Part shown: positions 1 through 9,716 of the stretch, piece by piece
How positions within the stretch are numbered: the stretch's first letter is position 1
Layout: each line of letters starts with the position of its first letter
Assembly: GCA_043228905.1 (NCBI GenBank)
Contig: JBHGNT010000004.1
Coordinates: 9,548,001-9,612,000 of the forward strand
Direction: 5' to 3'
Source: Azolla caroliniana
Lineage: Eukaryota; Polypodiophyta
Length of the DNA: 64,000 bases
The notes under the pieces: model-generated
Databases searched by the model: none
Told to the model about the DNA's origin: nothing
The model's input: only the letters and a program-made list of their open reading frames with translations
Position numbers and translations under genes: made by a program

Positions 1-139
1 TACCAATGGCATTCTTTCCTTTTGGCAATTCACACAACTCCCAAGTAGCATTCTTATATATGGAATCCATTTCTGATAGCATAGCACTCATCCAATGTGG
101 ATCATCACATGCATCTTCAAAAGTAAGTGGCTCCTCGTT
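1..139 (-). pseudogene. copia reverse transcriptase, N-terminal start (cut by window edge)
   Basis: The minus strand reads EEPLTFEDACDDPHW, then KNATWELCELPKGKNAIG, the standard opening of the copia reverse transcriptase (EP-x-TFEEA, W-x-x-AM, TWEL, LP-x-GK-x-x-IG). The catalytic YVDD motif would lie outside the window to the left. The enzyme would copy element RNA into cDNA inside the virus-like particle. The motif order is diagnostic of the family; function cannot be judged from this stub. Confidence 0.8.
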
Positions 140-559
140 ACATGCTGTTGCAACAAGAGAATAATCCACAAAATTACTAGATGCATGGCGAGAGCTTGAT
201 CTTGTTCTACCAAGTACTACCATGTAAAGGTGCACTCAATTTGTTGCCTTGCAAAGTTTTTTCCCACCACTTTGGCATTGTTTGTGCACTCTTGATAGAC
301 ATGCGCTCATTATGTAATACATCTTCAATATGTACATCATGCATGGGCTGAATTTCATGCTCATTTTCAGCCATGTTTGGCTGGACATTTCTTGCATTTT
401 TAGCACTTATTTGCTGGAAATTTTCAGCCCTTTGAAGCTCACTTAGCTAGTCTACATGTCCATAGTCAACCACACCACTTTGGAACAAAGGCATGACGTA
501 TCAAACACATCTTGTGAGCTAATTGTTGGCTGTTTTTTGCATTCAAGAAAAGGGAAAGC
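140..559 (-). other. copia linker between integrase and reverse transcriptase
   Basis: This interval carries no long frame. It occupies the place where copia elements have a low-complexity, poorly conserved linker between integrase and reverse transcriptase. The overlapping plus-strand frame at 456-650 has no recognisable motif and looks like a shadow. I see no other feature here. Confidence 0.5.
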
Positions 560-889
560 TCAATTTTCAGCAAATACCACATCTCGACTCACAATAATTG
601 TGTCCGTCAATAGATGGTACAAACGATATCCCTTACTTTCAGTGCTATAACAAACAAATATGCATTTCTTTGCCTTGTCATCAAGTTTGTGACGTTGTTG
701 TGATGGCACAAGAGCATATGCCAAATGACTAGACACACACATATGACTGACAATAGCTTTATGTCCATTCCAAGCCTCATAAGGAGTAATGATTCTCAAT
801 GCTTTTGTAGGGCAACGATTCAACACATAATTTGCACACATAATTGCTTCCATCCAAAACTTGTTAGGAAGATGCTTTCCTTTAACCAT
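560..889 (-). pseudogene. copia integrase C-terminal region
   Basis: 109 codons on the minus strand. It begins with LPNKFWMEAIMCANYVLNRC, continues through TPYEAWNGHK and a VPSQQRHKLDDKAKKCIFVCY block, then SKGYRLY. These are the conserved landmarks of the region after the catalytic core of copia integrase (LP-x-x-FW-x-EA, NR-x-P, R-x-KLD-x-K-x-x-x-C-x-F-x-GY, SKGYR). The usual second G of the C-x-F-x-GY motif is C here. The upstream integrase core lies in another frame, so at least one frameshift separates them. Confidence 0.85.
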
Positions 890-1009
890 CCATCATGCCA
901 TCTCCAAGAGTGTTCTATTTTTGTGCTCTGCAACACCATTTTGCTGAGGTGTATATGACATAGTACATTGATGTGAAATAACTCTTTCACAAAGAAAAGC
1001 ATTAAACTC

Positions 1010-1354
1010 TTATGACATGTATTCACCGCCATGATTCGTGCGTAGAGTCAAGAGCTTATTTCCAGAAACATTTTCAGCCATAGCTAAAAATGATTTGAAG
1101 CAAGAAAATACCTCATTCTTTGGTTTCATAGGATGCATCCATGTATGCCGAGTAGCATCATCAATGAAGGTAACAAAATATACATGCTTTCCAAAAGATG
1201 GAGTCTTCACGGAACCACACACATCACTATGAACAACCTGTAATTTTCTTGTAGTGTGTGTAGTCATCTTTTGGAAAAGAAGCACGATGCATTTTTCCAA
1301 GAATGCAACCTTCACATGCATGCTTTTCAATGGACTCAAGTGTAGGCAACCCAA
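1010..1354 (-). pseudogene. copia integrase catalytic core
   Basis: 114 codons on the minus strand. The first catalytic aspartate is in VVHSDVCGSVKTPSFG, followed by YFVTFIDDATRHTW and then LRTNHGGEYMS. In active copia enzymes the latter reads R-x-D-x-GGE-x, so the second catalytic aspartate appears replaced by asparagine. Integrase would join cDNA ends to target DNA. The substitution and flanking frame breaks make this copy inactive. A shifted frame at 1227-1466 supplies the upstream zinc-binding part (HTHFGHLNFNSL, then CEGCILGK), as expected for the H-H-C-C finger. Confidence 0.85.
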
Positions 1355-1386
1355 AAACCATATCCTTCGATTGCAAGTGGAGCAAA

Positions 1387-1800
1387 CTATTGAAGTTCAA
1401 GTGACCAAAATGAGTATGCCAAAAGCTCCATTTCAGCCATGGAAGAAGTATGGACCACCAAGGCATTTAGGGCCGCCCTCTTGTATGTATCCAAGCGATA
1501 TAAGAAATTGCATAATGTACTAGACATCACGATAACATCACCATCGCTGAAACCATGAACCATACACTTATCATCAACAAAATGTATATGAAGTCCAACT
1601 TTTGCAATCAAAGGAACCAAAATTAAGTTCTTCTTGATACCGGCCACATACAATACATTCTTCAAGATGACAACACCTCCATTAGCAATCGTACGCTCAA
1701 TTTCTCCTACTCGAATGACATGATAAGAGGCATTGTTTGCATGCACCACATTGTTGAGCGGGACAAGCTGAACATGATCTAAATCAACTAAATAAGCAAG
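1387..1800 (-). pseudogene. copia GAG-pre-integrase region
   Basis: The minus-strand frame reads LKNVLYVAGIKKNLILVPL, matching the copia V-L-x-V-P-x-x-x-x-N-L-x-S-x-x-x-L region between protease and integrase, and continues to FLYRLDTYKR. The frame extends upstream to 1935 in unrelated, proline- and isoleucine-rich sequence, which I take to be the neighbouring LTR read through. The DSGA protease motif is not visible, so the 5' part of pol has been lost or replaced by the junction near 1800. Confidence 0.7.
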
Positions 1801-2245
1801 AGCTAGATCGTAAACCGGAACGAAGAATCGGATCAGTGTCTGGATAGGTATCTGGAACGAAGAGCCGGAGTGGCATCCGGAATCAAGAGCCGCATCGGTA
1901 TCCGGAGTAGGGAACCGGATCAGTATCCTGCTCAATGTGTAATCGGTAGGCCGTTAGAGGCCTATGGTCCTAACATATTAGATAGACATATTTTTTGGGA
2001 GTTTGTGCCATCGCTCATTTATGAGCATTGAAGTACATGTCAGTACTTCTGTCAGTTCATTTAAGGACTTGAATAAAAGTGCTCACAGAGGACATTGTAT
2101 GTACAAAGTATTTTTTGAATATGTAGTTTCTGTGTGTTCTAGTCTCTCTATCTCCCTTGCATACTCTATGTGTGTTTCAAGCTTTCTATTAAACGTGCAT
2201 AATATATATTTCTGTTGCTATCCGACGAAGTCGGTTGTGTCTATA
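1801..2245 (+). repeat. Copia-2 LTR (plus strand, 5' end approximate)
   Basis: It shares the core of the four other copia LTRs in this window: the GCTCATTTATGAGC palindrome near 2014, the AAGTACATGTCAGTACTT inverted repeat, a TAAAAGTGCTCAC block and a CT-rich stretch. It ends exactly where a primer site begins. The first 130 bases are full of CCGGA/CGGAT steps, like the start of the Copia-3 LTR. The exact left end is not certain because the first TG cannot be placed. Confidence 0.7.
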
Positions 2246-2259
2246 TGGTAACTGAGCGC
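2246..2259 (+). other. degraded initiator-Met tRNA primer binding site
   Basis: TGGTAACTGAGCGC lies directly after the LTR, where the intact copies have TGGTATCAGAGCGC, the complement of the initiator Met tRNA 3' end used by most plant copia elements. The bases after TGGTA are altered (ACTG for TCAG). Confidence 0.75.
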
Positions 2260-2361
2260 AAGGGTTGAGAATCCCCTGCTGCCGACCGAAAGAGCTTAGG
2301 CAAACCAATACTTAGCTTCCGGTAAAGATTCTACTAAAGAGTTGAAAGAAAGAAGCAAAGA

Positions 2362-3350
2362 ATGGATAGAAGCATGGTAAGCTTGCTTCCTACAGAAAAG
2401 CTCGACCGGAGCAACTATGCATCTTGGTCATACAAGATGCACTAGTACCTGTTGGGACACGGCTACTAGCAAATGAAGCAGCACTAGAGCCGACACAAGT
2501 AGTGAGCAGAGTGTTGTACTGCCTCATGTCTTGTGTGTACAATCAAATGCTCGGCTATATCAAAGATGAGAAAATGAAGAAGGAAGCTTGGGAAAATCTT
2601 AAAAAGATTTTCGCCGCTAGTACCACGGCCCAGAAGTTGAGCTCAACAACATCCAGCAAAGGGACATGTTGGTTACAGATTACACCACCAAGGTAAAGGA
2701 GATCTATGATGCTTTGGGGTCCATCAATGTGACGGTGGACAAAGATGAAATGGTACAGATTTGTCTCTGTGGTCTAGCGCAAAAGTACGGGCCAATCCGA
2801 ACAATGATATCCTCCCGGGAGAAGTCAATGTCCTTCTTCTACTTACAATTGATGCTAATGGTCGAAGAAAACCACGCGAGTGGATCGAAGACGACTCAAT
2901 TGGACAACTGAATGTTGTACATAGGGGTGAATTGGCCTCGTGGGCGTGGGGGGGGCGAGGTGGATCAACAATGGTGACGACCGACAAGAGCAAGCAATGA
3001 GGCATAACCGACATGCCGACAACAGTTCCCGACCCTCCACGAGTAGGGGGAGTCAAGGTGGGTCAAGTTGGCGCTGAAAACCGGTAATCAAAGGTTGACA
3101 CGGAACGTTGGTACTGTGGCAAGGAAGGCCACAAGGAGAGAGAGTGCGGGAAGAAATGTGCCAATTCAGAAAAATCCAGATCCTGCAAGGTCTAGCAAGG
3201 GATCCGACAAAGGTCGCACTATGCCGATGTCGTATAGTGAGGCGACCGACTGGTGCCACCGCGATTCTGCACTTGCCTCAATTACAACCAAGCATCCTGA
3301 CTTGGTTCAATGACCCAACACTCCTTGGAGGTCCACTTGATTTGACTCAT
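2362..3350 (+). pseudogene. Copia-2 gag
   Basis: It starts MDRSMVSLLPTEKLDRSNYA, collinear with the gag starts of Copia-1 and Copia-3. It then passes a stop in the KMHQ region, a capsid stretch (ENLKKIFAASTTAQKL), and DYTTKVKEIYDALGSINVTV with CLCGLAQKYGP. The zinc knuckle near 3115-3160 reads RWYCGKEGHKEREC, so its first cysteine is arginine. Gag would form the particle shell and bind RNA. Copia-2 stops soon after, near 3350; no protease or integrase follows, so this is an LTR-gag stub. Confidence 0.85.
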
Positions 3351-3880
3351 TGGAATTGATTTACATTCTAGACTCAAGTTTCTTTAGTATTATTGTTATT
3401 AGGGATTTATATCCAAACCATGTAATATATTGTATGCGCACCATATAATGCACATGCAAAGCTTCTCTACATGTGTGCCACATGGCCAACATGCTTTTAT
3501 ATAACGTACATGCACATGCTTCTCTAGGGGTGTACCACATGGAAATATGTAAAATCATCCATTTAGTATAAGAGGGAGAGGATTATTATCATGAGGGGGA
3601 ACAATCAAAGAGTCATATTTTGTAACAGTTTTTTTTTTCCTTCTCGAAGAAATAGAGATTTTCTATTTGGCATTCTTTCTTCTTCCGTGTTTGAGGGTTA
3701 GTTGTGTAGGGTGTTTTATTCATAACTCTCAATTTTGATGTTTGTTTTCAACTGTCTATACTCGTTGGAAAGCTTATTCCAAGGGCTTTCGAACTTGTGT
3801 TATATCAGTGAAACGATACAAGGTTTTTTGTCTTCATGGGTAGGTTTTTTGTTCTTCCTATCATAGAAGAGCTTTAGACG
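3351..3880 (+). other. gene-free stretch, possibly LTR remnant
   Basis: I find no convincing coding region here. There are TATA-like AT-rich stretches, a T run at about 3631-3640, and a 30-40 bp near-repeat containing CACATGCAAAGCTTCTCTA and ACATGCACATGCTTCTCTA (3450-3525). It sits just upstream of a gypsy gag, so it may be the U3-R-U5 of that element, but no primer site is recognisable. Confidence 0.35.
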
Positions 3881-4789
3881 CAAGATGTCGATTGGGAGGC
3901 ATTTTGTCATGATCTACTTCGTGTTTTCAATTATGCTGATTCCACCAAGATGACCTAACGTGCATTTGAAGCTTGGGTGGGATCAGACAAGAAGCATGGG
4001 TCAGTTCTAAATACCCTTGTTGATTTTGAAGCAAAGTTTCGACAACTCTCAGTTCGGGAGCAAACTTTGCTTGAACTAGAGAAGATGGTTTTCTTCCTTC
4101 GCTCAGTTCCCTATGTGGATATGGTAGAGCTAGGGAAACTTATGGAATCAGGTTAGTTAGAAACAAGTTGGGAGGAGGATTGGAGCTGAATTCGGTCCAT
4201 CTATCTTTGATATGAGAAAAGATGGACATGACTGGACTCGAAGGGACTTGGAAATGTTACTCTGACCTCCTCTCTAAGTAAAAAGGAACAGGGATCTAGG
4301 TATTTATGAAAAAAACACAACCAAGTGACGTGGATAAGCGGGTGTACCTATTCATGGAGTGGAAGATTTCTTCCATGTCGAAGGTGCAACATCAGCCACA
4401 AGTGCAACAAACTCTTCCGACTAGGGATTTTCGATGCTTATGGTGTGACAGATTGGAGCATTGAAGATCAGAGTGTGTGGAGCATTTGGAGGCTATGCAA
4501 AAGAACCTCATATTCTACAAGGATCGGTTGATCCACTGATCTGTGACTCGACAACCACTGAAGACAAATTTTGGGCGAGGAGGAATGAAAAAGCTCTTGG
4601 AGGAAGAAGAGCTTTGATATGCACAAGCTATTTTCCATTCTACTTCAACCGTAGGTTGACTAATTGAAATGCCAAAGCAAGAACCAACTATTCAGACTAT
4701 TTGCATTGAAGATGGTTGTCAAAGGACTGACTGGAGTGATCCAACTATTCCCACTGATTATGATGTGATGGTAGAGGAGAAGAGGAGAC
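3881..4789 (+). pseudogene. Gypsy-D gag fragment (same family as Gypsy-A and Gypsy-C)
   Basis: The plus strand reads AFEAWVGSDKKHGSVLNTL, FEAKFRQLSVREQTLLELEK and VFFLRSVPYVDMVELGKLME, collinear with the capsid regions of Gypsy-A and Gypsy-C. A zinc-knuckle remnant at 4435-4476 keeps C-x2-C-x4-H-x4-C, with a stop after the histidine. It is followed by NFGRGGMKKLLEEE, matching Gypsy-C NFRRGGMKKSMEDA. A later piece contains TDWSDPTIPTDY, as in Gypsy-C TGWSDPVDDNTI. Several stops and shifts are present. The fragment ends where the Gypsy-B LTR begins at 4790 and is not seen to resume beyond 17024. Confidence 0.75.
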
Positions 4790-5170
4790 TGTCACGAGTA
4801 CAAGATATACACAAGAGAGTAGAAGATAATCAAAGGGATGAGTTGATTAATTGAAAGACTCCATAACTGGTGTTGTTCACCTTGATTATAATCTAGGTGA
4901 ACGCACATATTTATACAAGTTCTGAGATTGAATATCTCTAGAATATACCTAAGAAATATCTCTAGAATATACCCAAGAAATATCTCTAGAATATACTTGT
5001 CTAGAATATACCATAGAACATTTCTAGTATATACTAAACAATAGAATATTCTATATGCTCGACTATATAATATTAACCATATACTTTACATATAACTTAA
5101 AGGTTTCCAAAAGGTTTATCTAATACTAAGTATTGGGTGTGTTATAGGTTAGGGGTTCGAGTCTATGACA
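4790..5170 (-). repeat. Gypsy-B 3' LTR
   Basis: It begins TGTCACGAG and ends CTATGACA on the plus strand, giving the TGTCA...TGACA terminal inversion of an LTR. It aligns with 16701-17024 over nearly its whole length, including a TATTTATA block and repeats of CTAGAATATAC. The last 30 or so bases exist only here because the other LTR is cut. 381 bp. Confidence 0.9.
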
Positions 5171-5186
5171 TTATCCCCCCTCCTAC
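5171..5186 (-). other. Gypsy-B polypurine tract
   Basis: On the minus strand this is GTAGGAGGGGGGATAA, directly before the TG of the 3' LTR. A purine run in this place primes plus-strand DNA synthesis in LTR retrotransposons. Confidence 0.8.
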
Positions 5187-5259
5187 GCCGCCTTCCCAAA
5201 CCCGTCGCCGGTTTATGGGGATATCGGAGATGAAAATCTTGAACCACCTCCGGGGAATT

Positions 5260-5617
5260 TCATAAATTCTTTGCGGGTTCCCACGTGGCATCAGACAAGG
5301 GGTAACCTTTCCACAAGACGAGGTATTGTAGGTGCTGACGGTGCAAACGTGAGTCAAGTATTTGGTTGACCTCGTATTCCTCGCCTGTCGTCAATTGCAC
5401 AGGTGGTGGTGGTGGTGGGGGCTTAGCGTCATGGGAATTGCAAACCATAATGGGGCTCGAGGAGGGAGACATGAAAAATATCATGAATCCGGAAATGGGA
5501 TGGAAGGGCCAACCGGAAGGCGACAAGATTGATGCGCTCAACTATATAGAATGGTCCCAACTTTTTGTAATCAAGTTTCTCAAATGGACGGGTAGTAGAG
5601 ATGTGTCGTCGTAACAA
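5260..5617 (-). pseudogene. Gypsy-B integrase C-terminus and chromodomain
   Basis: Two overlapping minus-strand frames. The first (5429-5617) reads KLGPFYIVERINLVAFRLAL then FHVSLLEP, the GPY/F-like module and the IFHVSLL motif at the end of chromovirus integrases. The second (5260-5541) carries a polyproline run and then EYEVNQILDSRLHRQHLQYL VLWKGYPLSDATWEP, a chromodomain with the expected aromatic and WKGY-x-x-x-x-x-TWEP residues. Chromodomains steer integration toward marked chromatin. The frame shift between them breaks the protein. Confidence 0.9.
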
Positions 5618-5890
5618 CTAGACCATGTCGCCAACGACAAAGGGTGGAGTGCTCGAGCGATGGCAATCAACGTGTTTCTTGTATCGTTCACTAGCGAGAC
5701 AAAGCTCCAAGGATAAGTCATGATGTAGCTCTTCTAAAACGCGAGCTCCACCCTCTGCTGAAGGGTTCACAGAAGTGGTAGGGAGGGAAATGGTGAAGCG
5801 AGGATGTAAACCATAGTTTGCAAAGAACGAAGTGATGCCAATTGATGCATGGACAAAATTATTGTAGTCGAATTCTGCGAGTGAAAGCAA
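5618..5890 (-). pseudogene. Gypsy-B integrase, post-core segment
   Basis: 90 codons on the minus strand: LAEFDYNNFVHASIGITSFF, YGLHPR and a closing PPFVVGDMV. It matches the gypsy integrase stretch after the DDE core (AEF-x-YN-x-x-H-x-S-x-G-x-TPF, YG-x-x-P, F-x-VGD-x-V). It continues into the GPY/F module in the next frame downstream. Confidence 0.85.
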
Positions 5891-6037
5891 GTTGACCCAA
5901 TCATCTTGTTGGTAACTAACTGAGCACCGAATTTATTACTCAAGGATTTGGTTGACGCTCTACATCTGACCGTCAGTCTAAGGGTGATAAGCGGAGGACA
6001 ACTTGACGGAGATGCCTAAAGTTTGTAGCAGGCACTG

Positions 6038-6253
6038 TCAGAAGTGAGAGACAAATTGGGGTCCACGATCAGAGATGGCATCGTCGGGGAGGCCATGCAA
6101 ATGAACCACATGATTGAGGAGTAGATGTGTCATTCCTTCTTCGGAAATGGTTTTTGAGCATGGAGTGAAGTGAGCCATCTTTGTAAACCGATCAACAACA
6201 ACCAACACTGATGCATAGCTATTGACCAAGGGTAGATCGGTTATGAGGTCCAT
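6038..6253 (-). pseudogene. Gypsy-B integrase catalytic core (part)
   Basis: 71 codons on the minus strand. It has MDLITDLP with the first catalytic aspartate, VVVDRFTKMAHF, and AISDRGPQFVSHF with the second aspartate. PCSKTISEEGMTHLLLNHVV with HGLPDD is close to Tf1/sushi-type and Tcn1-type chromoviruses as I remember them. The third catalytic residue region (5890-6038) falls in broken frame. Confidence 0.85.
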
Positions 6254-6361
6254 AGAGATAGAGTCCTAGGGGCGACTAGGATATGGAAGCGGCTGGAGTA
6301 AGCCATATGGCCGATGATGAGCAACTTTGGAGCGAGCGCAAACCTCACAAATCTTGATGTA

Positions 6362-6790
6362 TTATTTGACCAAATTCCATGGTTGTGGCGACCAATACCC
6401 TCGAGAGATTAGTTCGAAGGTTTTTGCAACTCCGAAGTGCCCTACAAGGGGGTCATCGTGGCATTCCCGCAACACTCTGGTGCGACACAGGCCCTCCGGG
6501 ACGTATAAAAGATGATCGCGGAATAACAAACCATATTGTATGGTGAAGTGGTCAAGGTCCGTCCTTCTCGGTGTCTTGGAGGGATTTTGTAGACTATTTC
6601 GAATGTTGTTGGCAAATGCATCAGTCGTGGATGCATCAGTAATCTGTTGGAGTAATGAACCATCTTGCAACATACAAGTGGCAGAAAGATGCAATTGGTG
6701 GGGTTTCAGCAAACAACGAGATTGTTGAGCATGAGCGGCATCCCCAGGGCGGATGGCAAATTCGGGTCGACGAGAAAGAGCATCGGCCAT
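6362..6790 (-). pseudogene. Gypsy-B RNase H end and integrase zinc finger
   Basis: 142 codons on the minus strand. It opens with MADALSRRPEF, the usual end of the gypsy RNase H region, and later has LRECHDDPLVGHFGVAKTFE with a YW, the H-x-x-x-x-x-GH-x-G part of the integrase HHCC finger. The paired cysteines lie just downstream (6300-6360) in another frame, where the minus strand reads ICEVCARSK. Confidence 0.85.
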
Positions 6791-6850
6791 CCCATGTTGG
6801 CCACCAGGTCGAAATACAATCTCAAAATCATAGTCGGCGAGAAATGTCGA

Positions 6851-7063
6851 TCAACGAGCCTGCCTTCGATTCAAAGTACGAGTAATGGAAAAATAAATTA
6901 AATTCTTATGATCAGTCACTACCTGGACATGGTGTTGTGCTCCGGCCAAATAGGGGTGCCATTCTTCAAAGGAGGCAATGATAACAGCAAGCTCCTTTTC
7001 GTATATTGGATAATTTATTTTGGATGCCGTGAATTTACAACAGTAGTAAGCCACCGGGTGCAT
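6851..7063 (-). pseudogene. Gypsy-B RNase H
   Basis: 70 codons on the minus strand: HPVAYYCCKFTASKINYPIY then EKELAVIIASFEEWHPYLAG and VVTDHKNLIYF with LNRRQAR. This is the gypsy RNase H core (HP-x-AF-x-S-x-x-x, NY-x-x-x-x-KELLA-x-x, W-x-x-YL, TDH-x-NL-x-YF, R-x-AR). The usual S after the first block is changed. It would remove RNA from the RNA-DNA hybrid. Confidence 0.85.
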
Positions 7064-7337
7064 TATGTTGGCGTAATCAACCTGGGATAAAATGATGCCA
7101 ATGACGAAGTCAAAGGCATCAATTTCGACATGGAAGGGTCATGTGGGGTCAGCATGTAGGAGCACAGGGGCAGTGGTGAATGTGTGTTTGAGAGAGTCAG
7201 ACGCATTTTATGCCGCCAAGGTCCATAGAAAGGGAGTACCTTTGTGCGTGAGGGCGATAAGAGGATGGGCTAGAGTGGAAAACCCCTGGATGAAGTGATG
7301 GTAAAAATTGGCGAAGCCGAGGAAGGATTGTACATCT

Positions 7338-7971
7338 TTAAGTCAAGTTGGAGTCACCCACTCTCGAATGACCCCGAATGACGGAAACCTTCTTCATATC
7401 CATTGTGATGCCATTGGGCGAGATGATGTAGCCCAAGAATTCAATCGAGGTATGGTCAAACTCGCATTTCTCACTTTTGGCATAAAGGCCGTGCTCCCAA
7501 AGTTTTGCAAGAACTAATTGGACTTGATGGGTGTGCTCTGCCATGTTTGGCGAGAAAATGAGAATATCATCCAGGTAGATAACCACAAAATGATCGAGAT
7601 ATTCCTGAAATATATCGTTCATCATATGTTGAAAAACAATTGGGGCATTAGTAAGACCGAAAGGCATTACCTTATATTCGAAATGCCCATATCGTGTTTG
7701 TAAGGCGGTTTTCCATTCATCATCAGGCTTGACGCGGACCAAATTGTACACACCACGCAGATAAACTTTCGAGAAGACACGCATAGCGCGGAATCGGTCG
7801 AGGAGTTCGGGGATCAGATAACGGTTGTGCACAGTGAGTTTGTTTAGACCCCAAATAGTCTACACATAAGCGTAGAGAGCCGTCCTTCTTCTTCATGAAT
7901 AATATGGGGGCCCCGACCAACGACTTAGAAGGTTGAATAAATGTTTTCGCGAGGTTCTCATCGAGATACAC
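7338..7971 (-). pseudogene. Gypsy-B reverse transcriptase
   Basis: Two minus-strand frames joined by a shift near 7830. The upstream one has [20 protein letters not shown]. The downstream one has [40 protein letters not shown] and the catalytic block VVIYLDDILIFS. The YLDD box is intact. The Q in the usual F-x-x-x-M-N-x-x motif is kept (FQHMMNDIF). Frame breaks prevent translation of the full enzyme. Confidence 0.9.
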
Positions 7972-8313
7972 TCAAAGGGACTTTAGCTCTCCTACAGACA
8001 ATGCATATAGAGAACCAAAGGGTGGTGGACACACGCCTTCTTGAAGATCGATGGGATAGTCGTAGAGCCGGTGTTCAGGCAAACGATCTGCATTACGTTT
8101 CTCAAATACATTGGAGAAGTCTTTATACTTGTCAGGAATAGCGTGCAGTGTGTTAGAAGTAGCTCCACAAATGGCGAGTGGGTGATGAACTAAGGGTGGA
8201 GTAGCCGAGTCGGGATCAACTGTCTCCGAAGGATGTGAAATGGAATTGGCCTTCATAGTTGTGCGCGAGCATCCTGGCTCATTAAATGTGATTGAGCGAT
8301 TGCACCAATCCAC
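7972..8313 (-). pseudogene. Gypsy-B protease-RT linker and RT N-terminus
   Basis: 113 codons on the minus strand. The end reads IPDKYKDFSNVFEKRNADRL PEHRLYDYPIDLQEG then CPPPFGSLYALSVGELKSL. This is the conserved gypsy RT entrance (Y-x-DF-x-DVF, A-x-x-LP-x-HR-x-YDH-x-I-x-L, PP-x-G-x-x-Y-x-LS-x-x-E-x). It leads directly into the finger region in the adjacent frame. Confidence 0.85.
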
Positions 8314-8411
8314 TATTGGATTGTGCCACGATAGTCCTAAGATGATCGCATGCCGAGAGGATGCGATGAGGTTAAAGGGGAGCTCCTCCTAGTGGGAGCC
8401 CACACGAAGCC

Positions 8412-8612
8412 CTAATGGGATTGTAATCTTGGTAATTGCTCTTGATGAGAGGACACACCCATCAATGGCTTCAATAGGAATGGGTTTTGAGAGGCATACG
8501 GCGGGGCGGGTAACTCATGTGCTTGGGTGAATGCGACATCGATGAGGCAAGAAGACGCTCTAGAATTAAGTAAAGTGAGAGACTGAATGGAACTGGAATT
8601 AAAAGAAGGCAT
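8412..8612 (-). pseudogene. Gypsy-B aspartic protease
   Basis: 66 codons on the minus strand. LNSRASSCLIDVAFTQAHEL PAPP aligns with the retroviral-type protease site LLDSGAS-x-x-FID-x-x-FA-x-x-x-x-x-P. The catalytic D is N and the following G is R, so the active site is dead even without the frame breaks. The protein would have cleaved Gag-Pol. The Gypsy-A insertion lies 60 bp upstream on the coding strand. Confidence 0.75.
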
Positions 8613-8668
8613 ACCTCCAATGTGAAATTGCCTGATGTTCTAGCAATGGAACCACGAAAATGTGGATG

Positions 8669-8672
8669 ACGG
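8669..8672. repeat. Gypsy-A target site duplication, left copy (ACGG)
   Basis: ACGG precedes the left LTR and ACGG (15593-15596) follows the right LTR. Joining the flanks at this site restores the continuity of Gypsy-B between its gag (right side) and protease (left side). Confidence 0.8.
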
Positions 8673-9287
8673 TGTCACGTTATTAAGCGCGTGCGTGGAG
8701 AACGAGTCGGGACCACGGGGGCCTTGGACCGAGAAATAACCGAACGAGAAGAGGGGAAGGAAACTACCAATATACTCCGCACGCACACAGACACACAGAT
8801 TCATAGGAGTTGCAACTAACTCCAAACAATGGAGATAGAATGAATGTATGCGTATATACATATATATAAAGGGGTTACAACTAGCAAACCGACGAGTGAT
8901 AGGGCGTTCCGCGGAGCAAAGTCAGCCTCCCGAAACCTGCATAGAACGACTATGGAGAAGAGAGAGGAGAAGAGCTCGGTTCCCGTCCGGCAATACTTCC
9001 TCGTCCCCAAAACGTGATACCCCCCCCCCCCATTTTACAATACCTCTCCCTCTTTTATAGCCCAAGGAGGGAGGCCGTTACCACCCATTACATCATGTTT
9101 ATTCCTTGTCCTTTCGGATAGGGATACGCCTCGATTTTCTCCCTAATGAATGCGTGCTACCTAGAATTTCACCTCAGTTGACTTGTACCTATCTACGTAC
9201 TATACAACAAAACCTGTGCCCACGTGAAAGGGCCGGTTTACGCATGTTATACCCGGTTTCCGCCTAGGGACGATTTTCTCTGAGACA
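8673..9287 (-). repeat. Gypsy-A 3' LTR
   Basis: 615 bp. It aligns with the right LTR end to end except for about 50 bp missing after AGTGATAGG near 8900; the right copy has there a CACACA-rich segment. Small differences (C-run length near 9020, scattered substitutions) show the insertion is not recent. Confidence 0.9.
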
Positions 9288-9345
9288 TCCGCCGCACCGG
9301 TATGCACCAAAATTAGACTTCTTGCCGGAGAAGTCCGGCCCACGC

Positions 9346-9716
9346 TTATCCTTTGTCTTCCGGATCGACATCCATTCTGAGCCGGTCGTTGTCGTCATCC
9401 AAGTTGTCTAGGTCCGGTTCAGCCTTGTGCCGCTTTTTGAATGCTTTGATCCTTTTCCCCGCCACCGGTACCACCATCCTTGTCTCGTCGAGCTCCACGA
9501 GATGGTAGGTCCCATTGTCGTTGGCGCTTGTCACCACATAAGGCCCCACCTTCTTGCAAACTTACACACCGCCTTGTGCTGATTGTCGAGGTTGCTGTCG
9601 TACACCAGCACCCAGTCACCTTCCTCGATCTTCCTCGGCCTCAGTCGGTGAGTCCAGTCAAACCGTCCTTTGTTCTTTACCCTCGCCACCCGTAGCTTCT
9701 CTGCGCCTCGGTTCAC
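9346..9716 (-). pseudogene. Gypsy-A integrase C-terminal (GPY/F-like) region
   Basis: Two minus-strand frames. The first (9531-9716) has RLRPRKIEEGDWVLVYDSNL then FARRWGL. The second (9346-9549) begins MGPYVVTSANDNGTYHLVEL and ends in a D/E-rich tail. Together they cover the KL-x-x-x-x-GP-x-x-V module that ends gypsy integrases; RRW and GPYVV would be contiguous in an intact copy, so one shift sits near 9545. Gypsy-C has the same module with the same VTSANDNATYHL wording. No chromodomain follows. Confidence 0.85.

Larger units (their letters stand above)
1..1800 (-). mobile_element. Copia-0, partial minus-strand Ty1/copia element
   Basis: Reading the minus strand from about 1800 down to 1 gives, in order, a GAG-pre-integrase region, integrase core, integrase C-terminus and the first residues of reverse transcriptase. 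That is the normal copia order PR-IN-RT. The element leaves the window at the left edge, so RNase H and one LTR are outside. No LTR or primer site for it is seen at its 5' side, where a plus-strand copia LTR abuts near 1800. Several frame breaks separate the pieces, so it is a dead copy. The right boundary is approximate. Confidence 0.85.
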
